Source: Streptomyces sp. V4I2
GTDB taxonomy: Bacteria > Actinomycetota > Actinomycetes > Streptomycetales > Streptomycetaceae
Assembly (NCBI RefSeq): GCF_030817655.1
Contig: NZ_JAUSZM010000003.1
Coordinates: 8,618,001-8,682,000, forward strand
Direction: 5' to 3'
DNA length: 64,000 bases
The position numbers and the translations under genes were made by a program. Positions 17,528 through 27,479 of the stretch are shown here, piece by piece. Numbering within the stretch: the first letter of the stretch is position 1; every line of letters begins with the position of its first letter. Below the pieces are notes generated by a model, which saw only the letters and a program-made list of their open reading frames with translations, ran no database searches and was not told where the DNA came from.

Positions 17528-18919
17528 ATGGGGCCGGGAACATCCAGCGGATCGGCGGTACTCGACTCCGCCACGCGTGAACTCACCCGCGCGGTACTGC
17601 TGTTCAGCCTGGCCGGCCGAATGAGCCCGGACGGCTCCCGGCTGGGCGCCCTCGTCGACCGCTACGACTTCGGCCGCTTCGAACCGCACCTGAGAACCAG
17701 CGAGAAGGTGCTCCCCGTACCGGTCCTGGCCCACCGCGCCACCCCGGACGACCTCCACCTGCCGCACGGCAGCCACGGCCTGGACCTCGCATCCGTCGAC
17801 ATCACCGTCGTCGCCACCCCCCGCGGCGACGTGACCCAGGTCCTCGACTGCCAGTTCGCGGCCGACACCGAGCCCGCCGCCCTCGCCGCCTGGCTCGCGG
17901 ACACCTGCTTCGAGCGCGCACGCATCCGCCTCGCCGGCAGACCGCTCCTCGACGTCCTGAACGAGCGGCTCACCCTGCCCACCCCGCTCGCCTACGGCCA
18001 GAACGTGCACCAACTCGTCTTCCCTGGCGGACGGTTGCTGCACGACCTGCTCGCCGACGGCGCCGCCGACGCGTCCCGCCGGCCCGGCCTGCTCAACAAG
18101 ATCGTCTACCGCGGCAGGATGCCGGCCACCCACACCCCCGACGTCAACGCCACCACCCCTCCCAACCTGCGCAACCACGGCGTCACCCTCTCCGCCCACG
18201 GCCGCGGCGTCTGCGTCCAGGCCGGCTGGGCCCCGCACGTGGAGAACGGCCTGACCCTGGTCGCACTCGGCATGATCTCCGCGCTCGCCACCCTCCAGCG
18301 CACCCGCCTCGCCGCGTTCGAGACGATGCGCGCCAACGAACAGGCCCTGACCGACTCGCCGTACGAGATCCGCTCCCTCATCTCCCGCCTCTCCGCGGGC
18401 GTCAACGAACTCCAACTGGACCTGGCCTTCGGCGTCGAGGCCTACGTCGACAGCCTGCTGATCCCCGAAATGCTCATGGAGAGCTTCCAGTCCTCGCTGC
18501 GCGACGCCCTCGGCATCCGCGACAGCCTCGACAACTCGGCCCGCATGGTCGAGCGCCTCACCTCCGTCATCAGCGCCCGCTCCGCCGCCCTGGACGCCGA
18601 ACTCGCCGAACGCGACGACCGCCGCGACCGCACCGTCTCCGCCCTCGTCGCCGCGGCCACCCTCATCGCACTGCCGCCGACCCTGCTGCTGACGTTCTTC
18701 GGCATCAACGGCACCGACGTCCGCGCCGACCGCTCCATCCTCGACCTCGGCGAGTACGGCACGGCGTACGCGCTGGCCTGGCTGCCCTTCGTGGTCCTCG
18801 TCGTGATCGGATACGTCCTGCTCAGGCGGGTCAGCCGACGCTCCGGCCGGCTCCTGTCACCGCCCGACGGCCGCCCGCCCGCGCCGGTGCCGCCGCCCCG
18901 GTCCGCGGCCGGAAGCTGA
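17528..18919 (+). CDS. CorA-like membrane protein
   Basis: 463 residues from ATG 17528 (AAGGGA upstream). A large cytoplasmic N-terminal part and a long helical region (about 270-365, SLISRLSAGVNELQLDLAFG onward) lead into two C-terminal membrane helices (LIALPPTLLLTFFGING and LAWLPFVVLVVIGYVLL). The helix pair and its intervening loop recall CorA magnesium channels, but the diagnostic Gly-Met-Asn is Gly-Ile-Asn here, so transport is uncertain. The C-terminal tail is Pro-rich. No obvious operon partner, although the GDPD gene starts 54 bases later on the same strand. Confidence 0.65.
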   Translation: MGPGTSSGSAVLDSATRELTRAVLLFSLAGRMSPDGSRLGALVDRYDFGRFEPHLRTSEKVLPVPVLAHRATPDDLHLPHGSHGLDLASVDITVVATPRGDVTQVLDCQFAADTEPAALAAWLADTCFERARIRLAGRPLLDVLNERLTLPTPLAYGQNVHQLVFPGGRLLHDLLADGAADASRRPGLLNKIVYRGRMPATHTPDVNATTPPNLRNHGVTLSAHGRGVCVQAGWAPHVENGLTLVALGMISALATLQRTRLAAFETMRANEQALTDSPYEIRSLISRLSAGVNELQLDLAFGVEAYVDSLLIPEMLMESFQSSLRDALGIRDSLDNSARMVERLTSVISARSAALDAELAERDDRRDRTVSALVAAATLIALPPTLLLTFFGINGTDVRADRSILDLGEYGTAYALAWLPFVVLVVIGYVLLRRVSRRSGRLLSPPDGRPPAPVPPPRSAAGS

Positions 18920-18973
18920 CGCCACCATGTGCGGGTGCGACCCGACCGTGTCCCTTCGGGAGGTGACCTGACC

Positions 18974-19732
18974 ATGCCGCGACGACCCGCCGTGTCGGCC
19001 CACCGGGGAGGATCCGAACGCGCCGCCGCCGCCACCTGGGCGGCGTACGAGGACGCGCTCGCCTGTGGCGCCGAGTACGCCGAGTTCGACATCCGGCGTA
19101 CGGCCGACGGCGTCTTCGTCGTCTACCACGACCCCCGGGTCGCGCACTCCGGACCGCTCCTGTCGCGGATCACGCACGCCGAGCTGAGCGACCGCGCCGG
19201 ATACGCCGTACCGGTCGTCGACGAGGTCATGGCCCTGATCGCCGGGAACCTCGTCGGGCACCTGGACCTGAAGGAAACCGGCCACGAGCGCGAACTGATC
19301 GACCGGGCGATCGCCCTGCTCGGCACGGACGGCTTCGTCGCCACGACCCTGGAGGACGCCTCCGTCGCCGCCATCAGGCGCGCGTTCCCCGCCGTGCGCA
19401 CGGCCCTGTCCCTGGGCCGCGACCGCACACAGATCGCCCCGGCCCGGCTGGCACGGACCCGGCTGAGCGAGCTGCTGCCCATGCGGCGGGTCCGCGCCTG
19501 CGGCGCGACCGGGGTCGCCGTGCACCAGGCGCTGGCGCGCGCCAACGTCCTGCGCGAGGCGGCCCGGCACGGCCTGCACACCATGGTCTGGACGGTCAAC
19601 GAGGACGCCCCGATGCGCGCCTTTCTCGCCGACCCGCGCGTGGACGTCCTGATCACCGACCGGCCCCGGCGGGCGGTCGCCCTCCGGGGCGGGAGGCAGG
19701 ACGAGCGCGCCCTGGGGTACCCGTCCGTTTGA
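18974..19732 (+). CDS. Glycerophosphodiester phosphodiesterase
   Basis: 252 residues from ATG 18974 with GGGAGGTGA seven bases upstream. The GDPD TIM barrel is marked by SAHRGGSE (His10, Arg11), EFDIRRTADGVFVVYHDP (Glu/Asp and the second His), the HLDLKE block, and the C-terminal TMVWTVNEDAPM and VLITDRP. The enzyme splits glycerophosphodiesters to glycerol 3-phosphate and an alcohol. No signal peptide is seen, so a cytoplasmic location is expected. The dnaK2 promoter begins about 40 bases after the stop. Confidence 0.92.
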   Translation: MPRRPAVSAHRGGSERAAAATWAAYEDALACGAEYAEFDIRRTADGVFVVYHDPRVAHSGPLLSRITHAELSDRAGYAVPVVDEVMALIAGNLVGHLDLKETGHERELIDRAIALLGTDGFVATTLEDASVAAIRRAFPAVRTALSLGRDRTQIAPARLARTRLSELLPMRRVRACGATGVAVHQALARANVLREAARHGLHTMVWTVNEDAPMRAFLADPRVDVLITDRPRRAVALRGGRQDERALGYPSV

Positions 19733-19770
19733 CAGGAGCCCTCCGATGACGAGCTGACAAGCCCCACCCA

Positions 19771-19804
19771 TTGACAAGGACGCACTCAAGTTTTGTGCTG
19801 GAGT
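19771..19804 (+). promoter_or_regulatory. Promoter with HAIR-like inverted repeat ahead of dnaK
   Basis: TTGACA (19771-19776) is a consensus -35. It is followed by ACTCAAG-N7-CTGGAGT (19784-19804), six of seven positions matching as inverted arms. HspR binds CTTGAGT-N7-ACTCAAG (HAIR). Here the arms are in the reverse order with the same N7, so HspR control is plausible but not certain. Confidence 0.6.
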
Positions 19805-19849
19805 GCGGGAAGGCTCCCTGGCGGAAGGCCCTGGCGGAAGGGGACAGCG

Positions 19850-21754
<1,905 letters not shown>

Positions 21755-21793
21755 TTCCCCGCCAGAGCAGGGCGGTCGGCGGCGCGCTCCCGT

Positions 21794-21882
21794 GTATGCA
21801 GTCGGCAGTGTGTCGTCGCCGACGCGCTCAGGTGTATGCAGTCGACAGTGTCGCGCATACGGCATCCAGGACGGATGCATAC
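21794..21882. repeat. Cluster of three GTATGCA motif copies
   Basis: Two direct copies, GTATGCAGTCGGCAGT (21794-21809) and GTATGCAGTCGACAGT (21834-21849), and one inverted TGCATAC (21876-21882), with an extra GCATAC at 21855. The first copy is intergenic; the others form the last codons of narJ. These are the leftmost members of the dispersed motif family that continues to 62.8 kb. Confidence 0.85.
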
Positions 21883-22310
21883 GGTGTACCGAAGTCGGTG
21901 AGCCGGGCGCGGAGTTGCTCCAGGCCGTCGCGGTCTTCGGTGAGCAGGCAGGTGTCGCCGGTGCGGGCAGCGAACTCCAGCACGGCGGGCAGGTAGTCGG
22001 GCACCTCCTCGCCGGTGAACTCCAGGCCGTGCGCCCGGTACGCGTCCTTGAAGCCGGCCGGCGACCTGCCCCGCCGCCGCACGTCGCCGTCCCGCCAGGA
22101 ACTCAGGTACAGGCTGTGCCGGCTCCCGCCGTCGAAGACCTGGACGTAGTGGGCCGCCAGTTCCCGCGCGGGTGTGACGGCCGCGTGGTCCGCGAACGCC
22201 CGCAGCTGCGGGGCGGCTTCGCGCAGCAGCGGCAGCCGGGCGCGGAAAGCGTCGTCCGGGTAGGTCAGGCAGAGCGCCGCCGCCTGGTACAGCACCGCGT
22301 CCGAGGGCAT
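21828..22310 (-). CDS. narJ: Nitrate reductase assembly chaperone NarJ-like
   Basis: 160 residues from ATG 22310. The TorD/NarJ pattern is clear: AALCLTYPDDAF, AAHYVQVFDGGSRHSLYLSSWR, FKDAYRAHGLEF, EVPDYLPAVLEFAARTGD and YASVLDAVCATL. NarJ binds the N-terminus of NarG during molybdenum-cofactor insertion. No narG, narH or narI is nearby, so this copy is isolated or the operon has been lost. A 22-codon micro-ORF upstream overlaps its start as TGATG. The last codons are written with motif-family sequence (GTA TGC GCG ACA CTG TCG ACT GCA TAC), giving unusual codon use at the C-terminus. Confidence 0.85.
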   Translation of the reverse strand: MPSDAVLYQAAALCLTYPDDAFRARLPLLREAAPQLRAFADHAAVTPARELAAHYVQVFDGGSRHSLYLSSWRDGDVRRRGRSPAGFKDAYRAHGLEFTGEEVPDYLPAVLEFAARTGDTCLLTEDRDGLEQLRARLTDFGTPYASVLDAVCATLSTAYT

Positions 22311-22378
22311 CAGCCATCCCCCGCCCCGCCGGCGGTCCGCCGGTGGCGCAGGCCGTGGACGTTCCGGGTGTCGGTCAC
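22310..22378 (-). CDS. Possible 22-residue micro-ORF coupled to narJ
   Basis: GTG 22378 has AAGGGAG five bases upstream and opens a 22-codon frame whose TGA overlaps the narJ ATG (TGATG). The peptide reads VTDTRNVHGLRHRRTAGGAG and ends DG. In intact nar operons narH precedes narJ with this kind of overlap, so this may be a leader left after loss of narH, or a chance frame. Confidence 0.35.
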   Translation of the reverse strand: MTDTRNVHGLRHRRTAGGAGDG

Positions 22379-22497
22379 CTGCGCTCCCTTGCTCCCGTGC
22401 TTGCCGGCGGCTCATTCGAACCTAGGGCGGGACACGGGAACGCACCCGCTGACGGCACCCGTACGGGTCCCGCACCCGCCGGCGGCCCCCGTCCGGG

Positions 22498-23313
22498 TCA
22501 GGGCTTGCGGGCGACCCCGGCGTACACCGGCACGATGCCCTCGGCCTGCACCGCCACGTCCTCCGGCTCGGGCCGCCACCCGGAGACCGGGATCACCCCG
22601 GGACCGAGGAGTTCCAGGCCGTCGAAGAAGCGCGAGAACTCGGCGAGCGAGCGGGGGAAGAAGGGGGTGCCGCTACGGCGGAAGTGCTCGGCGGCCTTCT
22701 GGATCGACCCCGGGTTCAGATCGGGGGTGACCTGCGACAGGACCAGACAGCTGCCGGGGGCGAGGAGCTCGACGTACCGCTTCAGCAGACCGTGCACGTC
22801 GTCGCCGTCGGCCGCGTCACCGAGGTAGTGCGTCAGGGCCACCAGCGACAGGGCGACGGGCTGCCCGAAGTCCAGCGACCGAGCCGCGAGGCGCAGGATC
22901 GTGTCGGGGTCGCGCACGTCCGCGTGGATGTAGTCGGTCGACCCCTTGGCCGAACCGTGCAGCAGGGCCTCCGCGTGCCGCAGCACGATCGGGTCGTTGT
23001 CCGCGTACACGACCCTCGACTCCGGCGCCACACCCTGCGCCACCTGGTGCAGGTTCGGCTCGGTGGGAATGCCGGTGCCGATGTCCAGGAACTGACGGAT
23101 CCCCGCCTCGGCGACCACCCTGGTCGCCCGCTGCATGAACCGGCGGTTGGCCCGCGCCCCGCGCAGCACCGTGTCGTCCACGGCGAGGATCTTGCGGGCC
23201 AGCTCCTCGTCCACCGGGTAGTTGTCCTTGCCGCCCAGCCACCAGTCGTACACCCGGGCCGGATGCGGCCGGCTGGTGTCGATACGGGCGGACGCGGCAT
23301 CGGATCCGGTCAT
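22498..23313 (-). CDS. SAM-dependent methyltransferase, Methyltransf_19 (DUF574) family
   Basis: 271 residues from ATG 23313 (GAGGAG about ten bases upstream). The family signature is RVYDWWLGGKDNYPVDEELA near the N-terminus. The SAM site is FLDIGTGIPTEPNLHQVAQ, with VVYADNDPIV as motif II and HADVRDP as motif III. These proteins are abundant in Streptomyces; their substrates are unknown. It lies 85 bases downstream of the XRE regulator on the same strand, and such pairs recur in Streptomyces, often near bldB/whiJ-like systems. Confidence 0.9.
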   Translation of the reverse strand: MTGSDAASARIDTSRPHPARVYDWWLGGKDNYPVDEELARKILAVDDTVLRGARANRRFMQRATRVVAEAGIRQFLDIGTGIPTEPNLHQVAQGVAPESRVVYADNDPIVLRHAEALLHGSAKGSTDYIHADVRDPDTILRLAARSLDFGQPVALSLVALTHYLGDAADGDDVHGLLKRYVELLAPGSCLVLSQVTPDLNPGSIQKAAEHFRRSGTPFFPRSLAEFSRFFDGLELLGPGVIPVSGWRPEPEDVAVQAEGIVPVYAGVARKP

Positions 23314-23398
23314 ACGGCGTCGTCTCCTCGGGATCAAGGCGGGGCGGTGCGGAAACGTGCAGGGGGAAGGGCAGGGGAGCGGGGGCAGGCGAGAGGGT

Positions 23399-24262
23399 TC
23401 AGAAGTCCTCGCGGCGCTCCCGGAGCAGCTTCTTGGTGCGCTCGGCCGACGCGGCACGCGCCGACATGTGATCCAGCACCTCGAGGTGCGTCGCGACCTC
23501 CTTGCGGGAGTCGAGATACAGCGCTCCTGTGAGGTACTCGGTGAAGACCATGTCGGGCAGCTCCTGCTCGCCGAAGCGGAACAACGAGAACGGCGCGTAC
23601 GTCCCCGGATGCGGGCCCTGCGAGAACTCCGCGACCTGCAGCGTCACCCGGTCGCGCTCGGCGAACTCCAGGAGCCTGTCCAACTGGTCGCGCATGACCT
23701 CGCCGTGGATGCTCACCGGCCGCCGCAGCACCGTCTCGTCCATGATCACCCACAGGTGGGGCGGGTCCGGGCGCTCCAGCAGCCGCTGCCGCTCCATGCG
23801 CAGGGACACATGCCGCTCGATCGTCTCCGGCTCCGCCTGCCCGATCGTCCCCGCCTCCATCACGGCCCGGGCGTATGCCTCGGTCTGCAACAGGCCCGGC
23901 ACGAAGTGCGGTTCGTAGGAACGGATGATCCGGGCGGCGCCCTCCAGACTCACGTACAGGCTGAACCAGTCCGGCAGCACGTCGTGGAACCGCTGCCACC
24001 AGCCCGGCTGGTTGGCCTCCTCGGCCAGGTCTATGAAGGCGGCCGTCTCGTCGCCGCCGACGCCGTACGTCTCCAACAACACCTGGACATACGGTATCTT
24101 CAGTGCGACCTCGGCCATTTCCATCCGCCGTACGGTCGCCGGGGCCACCCGCAGCACCTGCGCGGCCTCCTCGCGCTTGAGGCCGGCCGCCTCCCGCAGT
24201 TCCTGCAGGCGTCTGCCGAGCACCACCTGACCCACGGTGGGCGCAGGACGCCGCTCACTCAC
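23399..24262 (-). CDS. XRE-family regulator with DUF5753-type C-terminus
   Basis: 287 residues from GTG 24262, with AGGGGAGG six bases upstream. The N-terminal helix-turn-helix spans residues about 10-65 (LQELREAAGLKREEAAQVLRV, then ATVRRMEMAEVAL). The rest matches the DUF5753 ligand-like domain: IRSYEPHFVPGLLQTEAYAR, LWVIMDETVLRRPV, and FGEQELPDMVFTEYLTGALY. This is the WhiJ/AbaA-like regulator class found by the dozen in Streptomyces. A codon patch around 24088-24104 (AAG ATA CCG TAT) uses codons rare in this genome and resembles the dispersed motif. Confidence 0.9.
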   Translation of the reverse strand: MSERRPAPTVGQVVLGRRLQELREAAGLKREEAAQVLRVAPATVRRMEMAEVALKIPYVQVLLETYGVGGDETAAFIDLAEEANQPGWWQRFHDVLPDWFSLYVSLEGAARIIRSYEPHFVPGLLQTEAYARAVMEAGTIGQAEPETIERHVSLRMERQRLLERPDPPHLWVIMDETVLRRPVSIHGEVMRDQLDRLLEFAERDRVTLQVAEFSQGPHPGTYAPFSLFRFGEQELPDMVFTEYLTGALYLDSRKEVATHLEVLDHMSARAASAERTKKLLRERREDF

Positions 24263-24365
24263 GCCACGCCTCCCCTACGCGTCGAAGCTTGCGTGCAGTG
24301 TGCCACGTTCCGCTGTCCGTCACACCAGTCCCAGCGGGCGGGGACAAGGCGCTTCACCGCCGTGG

Positions 24366-24384
24366 GATTACCTCCGGGGTAATC
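24366..24384. promoter_or_regulatory. Palindromic operator GATTACC-N5-GGTAATC
   Basis: Perfect 7-base arms in the divergent interval between the XRE regulator (minus) and the small membrane protein (plus). Its position 125 bases upstream of ATG 24509 suits a repressor site. The binding protein is unknown. The rest of 24263-24508 shows nothing else I can name. Confidence 0.5.
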
Positions 24385-24508
24385 GACAGTGGCGTCGGCG
24401 GACGGGATCGTGAGGGCAACGGGTTCCGGGCCGGCGCACTCCGGTCCGGGACCCGGCATCCCACCCATCCCACTGCCCCAACCCGACCTCGACGGAGGGT
24501 GATTCGTC

Positions 24509-24934
24509 ATGTCCGCGACCCAGATCGCCGCGCTCGCCCGGACCTCGGACCCGCACACCATGCTGCGTCGCTTCCTCGCCCTGGACGCGGCGGTGACCGG
24601 GGCAAACGGCCTCGCCTACCTCGCCGCGTCCGGCCCGCTGGGGCGCTTCCTCGGGTCCGGCTCCGGGCTGCTGCTCGGACTCGGTGTCTTCCTCACGGTG
24701 TACGCGGTCGCCGTCGGCCTTCTCGCCGCCCGTGCCCGCCCGGCCGCGCTGCCGGTCCGGGCCGTGATCGAGGCCAATCTGGCCTGGGCGGCGCTGAGTT
24801 TCGTCGCCCTTGGCCTGTGGCTGTCGCCGACCACGGTCGGCGCCGTGTGGACCGTGCTGCAGGCACTCACCGTCGCCGGGTTCGCCCTGGTGCAGCACGC
24901 GGCCCTGAAAGCGCGTCAGGGCATCAGTGAGTGA
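24509..24934 (+). CDS. Small four-helix integral membrane protein
   Basis: 141 residues, ATG 24509 with GGAGGG upstream. Four hydrophobic segments are visible: AVTGANGLAYLAASGPLG, GLLLGLGVFLTVYAVAVGLL, NLAWAALSFVALGLWL and VWTVLQALTVAGFALVQH. This is the layout of a common Streptomyces 'integral membrane protein' with no assigned function. It lies opposite and convergent to the MmyB-type regulator, overlapping its 3' end by 19 bases, and those two genes are often neighbours, suggesting that the regulator and this protein act together. Confidence 0.8.
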   Translation: MSATQIAALARTSDPHTMLRRFLALDAAVTGANGLAYLAASGPLGRFLGSGSGLLLGLGVFLTVYAVAVGLLAARARPAALPVRAVIEANLAWAALSFVALGLWLSPTTVGAVWTVLQALTVAGFALVQHAALKARQGISE

Positions 24935-25755
24935 AGGTACTTGACCGTCGCCGGGTCGGCCGGGAGCAGTGTCTCGATGGCCAGCTCGGCGACCGTCACG
25001 TCCATGGGCGTGTTGAAGGTGGAGATGGACGAGATGAACGACAGCGTCCGGCCCTCGTGCTCGATCTTCATCGGCAGCGCGAAGTAGGGGACAGGCTCGG
25101 CCGGTTGTCCGTCCCGCCCGTCGCCGGCAGCCTCCGGCACCGGGTACGCGGCGACCTCCTCGTACAGCTCCCGCAGCGGATCCGAGCGGTACAGGGCGAT
25201 GTGCCGTTCCATCTGCGCCAGCAGATGCCCGCGCCACTCACGGAGGTTGCGGATGCGCGGGGCCAGACCCTGCGGGTGCAGGGTCAGCCGCATCGCGTTC
25301 AGCGGCGGCGCGAGCAGGAACTCCGGGACGCCGTCGAGCAGCATCAGGATGCCCCGGTTGGCCGCGAGCACGTTGTACATCGCGTCGAGCACGAGCGCCG
25401 GATACGGCTCATAGCCCTGGATCAGCCGCTCCATGCCCTCGCGCAGGGCGTCCAACGCCGGGTCGTCCAGCGGGGTTTCCGGGTAGTGCGGGGCGTAACC
25501 GGCCGCCAGCAGCAGGGCGTTGCGCTCGCGGACGGGGACATCGAGGTGTTCCGCCAGCCGCAGCACCATCTCCTCGCTCGGCCGGGAACGGCCCGTCTCG
25601 ATGAAGCTGATGTGCCGGGCCGAGGAGTCGGCACGCAACGCCAGCTCCAGCTGACTGACCCGCCGCTGCTCCCGCCAGGCCCGCAACAGCGGGCCCACAC
25701 CCCTGTCGGCGGGGGTGCCGGAGGACGCGGCGGAACCGGACGCGAGAATGGTCAT
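24916..25755 (-). CDS. XRE regulator with MmyB-like ligand-binding domain
   Basis: 279 residues from ATG 25755. Helix-turn-helix at about 18-75 (LLRAWREQRRVSQLELALRA, then RHISFIETGRSRPSEEMVL), then a PAS-like MmyB domain: YEPYPALVLDAMYNVLAANR, LTLHPQGLAPRIRNLREWRG, and near the end SFISSISTFNTPMDVTVAEL. MmyB-type regulators sense small hydrophobic ligands and control neighbouring oxidoreductase genes. No clear ribosome site precedes the ATG, so the mRNA may be leaderless. Two direct copies of CGACCGTAGTC lie upstream and probably form its operator. Confidence 0.9.
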   Translation of the reverse strand: MTILASGSAASSGTPADRGVGPLLRAWREQRRVSQLELALRADSSARHISFIETGRSRPSEEMVLRLAEHLDVPVRERNALLLAAGYAPHYPETPLDDPALDALREGMERLIQGYEPYPALVLDAMYNVLAANRGILMLLDGVPEFLLAPPLNAMRLTLHPQGLAPRIRNLREWRGHLLAQMERHIALYRSDPLRELYEEVAAYPVPEAAGDGRDGQPAEPVPYFALPMKIEHEGRTLSFISSISTFNTPMDVTVAELAIETLLPADPATVKYLHSLMP

Positions 25756-25760
25756 ACGGA

Positions 25761-25907
25761 CGACCGTAGTCGAGGAACGGCCGCAGTCGACGAGTAGTCG
25801 CAGCGGCAGACCGACGACAGTCGGCGGACAACCGTGAAGAAGGCGAACGACCGTAGTCAAGATACCGGCGACTGTAGACGATCAACGATCAACGATCAAC
25901 GATCAGC
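25761..25907. promoter_or_regulatory. Intergenic region with direct repeats and GATCAAC tandem array
   Basis: CGACCGTAGTC occurs at 25761-25771 and 25848-25858, the first just upstream of the regulator start. Between them are GCAGTCGACGAGTAGTC and CGACGACAGTCGG, related in sequence. Four 7-base tandem units (GATCAAC x3 and GATCAGC) fill 25880-25907. The region is the divergent promoter between the MmyB-type regulator and the ADP-ribosylglycohydrolase. Confidence 0.55.
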
Positions 25908-25945
25908 AATCGACAGTCGCCCGTGTTCAGTTGAGGAGTGGGTGC

Positions 25946-27052
25946 ATGAGCTGGCCGCCGAAGCCGACCTTGGAGACCGCCGCGGTGTACCGCGCCAGGG
26001 TGCGAGGGTGCCTTCTGGGCGGGGCGGTCGGCGACGCCCTCGGCTATCCGATCGAGTTCTCCTCCCTGGACCGCATCCGCGTCTCCCACGGCGAGCGCGG
26101 GGTGACGGGGTTCGTGCCCGGCGCGCACGGCGTGCTGGGCCGGATCAGCGACGACACGCAGATGACCCTGTTCACCGTCGAGGCCATCATCCAGGCCCGC
26201 GCACGGGAACGGGAGAAGGGCATCGGCGGCGGCTGGGCCCTGCTGCTGCGCCAGGCGTACGAACGCTGGCTGGAGACCCAGACGAAGCCGGGCCCGGAGC
26301 AGGCCGCACCGGCACAGAGCGGCGCTCCCGCCGGCGGTCTGATCAGCGAGGCCTGGCTGTACTCCCGCCGCGCCCCCGGCAACGCCTGCCTGTCCGGAGT
26401 CGCCCAGATGTACGCCCCCGACCCGTGGCTCGAACTCGACGGCAAGCAGGGTCAGGTCAACCCCGACTCCAAGGGCTGCGGCGCGGTGATGCGCTCGGCC
26501 CCCTTCGGTCTCGCAGCCCCGGCCGACGCGGCCTTCGCCATGGCGGCCCGCGGTGCCCAGATCACCCACGGCCACCCCACCGGCTACTACGCGGCGGGCG
26601 TGTTCGCCGCGATCGTGGCGCACCTGGTCGCCGGGGACTCCCTGGAGGGCTCGGTACTGCGCGCCCTGCGCGAGCTGGAGCGCCACCCGGGTCACGAGGA
26701 GACCTCGGCCGCGCTGCGCCGGGCCGTCGACCTGGCCGAGGAGGGGGCGCCGACCGCGGAGAAGGTCGAGTCCCTCGGTGCGGGCTGGGTCGCCGAGGAG
26801 GCCCTCGCCATCGGCGTCTACTGCGCGCTCGCCGCGACCGGCGTGGAGGACGCCCTGCTGCTTTCCGTCAACCACTCGGGCGACAGCGACTCCACCGGCT
26901 CCATCTGCGGCAACCTCCTCGGTGCCCGGCACGGCGACGTCGGACTGCCGCACGTCTGGGTGGAGCGGGTCGAGGGCCGCACCCGGATCGCCGCGCTGGC
27001 CGACGACCTCGCGGCCTGGGGGTCCCCCCTCTGGGGGAGTGTCCCCAGCTGA
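25946..27052 (+). CDS. ADP-ribosylglycohydrolase family protein
   Basis: 368 residues from ATG 25946 with GAGGAG eight bases upstream. Family blocks: GCLLGGAVGDALGYPIEFSS at the N-terminus, SDDTQMTLFTVEAI (metal-binding Asp residues), ITHGHPTGYYAAGVFAA, and the C-terminal SVNHSGDSDSTGSICGNLLG. These bind two magnesium ions and remove ADP-ribose from proteins, DraG-like. The target is unknown; no ADP-ribosyltransferase is adjacent. It is divergent from the MmyB regulator and shares its repeat-rich promoter. Confidence 0.93.
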   Translation: MSWPPKPTLETAAVYRARVRGCLLGGAVGDALGYPIEFSSLDRIRVSHGERGVTGFVPGAHGVLGRISDDTQMTLFTVEAIIQARAREREKGIGGGWALLLRQAYERWLETQTKPGPEQAAPAQSGAPAGGLISEAWLYSRRAPGNACLSGVAQMYAPDPWLELDGKQGQVNPDSKGCGAVMRSAPFGLAAPADAAFAMAARGAQITHGHPTGYYAAGVFAAIVAHLVAGDSLEGSVLRALRELERHPGHEETSAALRRAVDLAEEGAPTAEKVESLGAGWVAEEALAIGVYCALAATGVEDALLLSVNHSGDSDSTGSICGNLLGARHGDVGLPHVWVERVEGRTRIAALADDLAAWGSPLWGSVPS

Positions 27053-27173
27053 CCATCGGGAACCCTCCTCATCAGGGCCGGGCCTGGGCCGTGACCAGGC
27101 CTTGACCAGGGCCGAAGCAGCCCGGCTGTGGCAGGCTGAAGAAGTACCCCGGCATCCAGGAAGGAGCGCGGCC

Positions 27174-27479
27174 ATGCCCGTGGAACCGCTGTCGCAGAAG
27201 GAGATCGAGGAACGGCTCGCGGAGCTGCCGGGCTGGTCGCTCGACGGGGACCGGCTCGCCCGTTCCTACCGGCTCGGCACGCACTTCGCCGCCACGGCGA
27301 TGGTCGTCCACATCGCCCAGGTCCAGGAGGAGCTCGACCACCACTCGGATCTCACCCTCGGCTACAACACCGTCTCCCTCACCGTGAACACCCACAGTGC
27401 GGGCGGGGCCGTGACAGAGCTGGACTTCGAGCTCGCGAGGAAAGTGGAGGCGCTCGCCCCCGGCCACGGAGCCCAGTGA
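27174..27479 (+). CDS. phhB: Pterin-4a-carbinolamine dehydratase
   Basis: 101 residues, the normal length for this family. ATG 27174 follows AAGGAG by seven bases. The active-site region ELDHHSDLTLGYNTVSLTVN holds the adjacent histidines, and the C-terminal VTELDFELARKVE completes the fold. The enzyme dehydrates 4a-hydroxytetrahydrobiopterin during aromatic amino acid hydroxylation. No phenylalanine hydroxylase is nearby. Its TGA overlaps the GTG of the following methyltransferase gene (GTGA). Confidence 0.93.
   Translation: MPVEPLSQKEIEERLAELPGWSLDGDRLARSYRLGTHFAATAMVVHIAQVQEELDHHSDLTLGYNTVSLTVNTHSAGGAVTELDFELARKVEALAPGHGAQ

Noticed and set aside
21794..21849. Dispersed motif as a cloning-vector or adapter remnant (it contains GTCGAC and resembles polylinker words)
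   Set aside because: Copies differ from one another, are in frame within conserved protein motifs, and recur over 41 kb, which contamination would not produce.
25880..25907. Attachment-site or integron repeat
   Set aside because: Seven-base tandem array only; no integrase, no flanking tRNA and no second copy.
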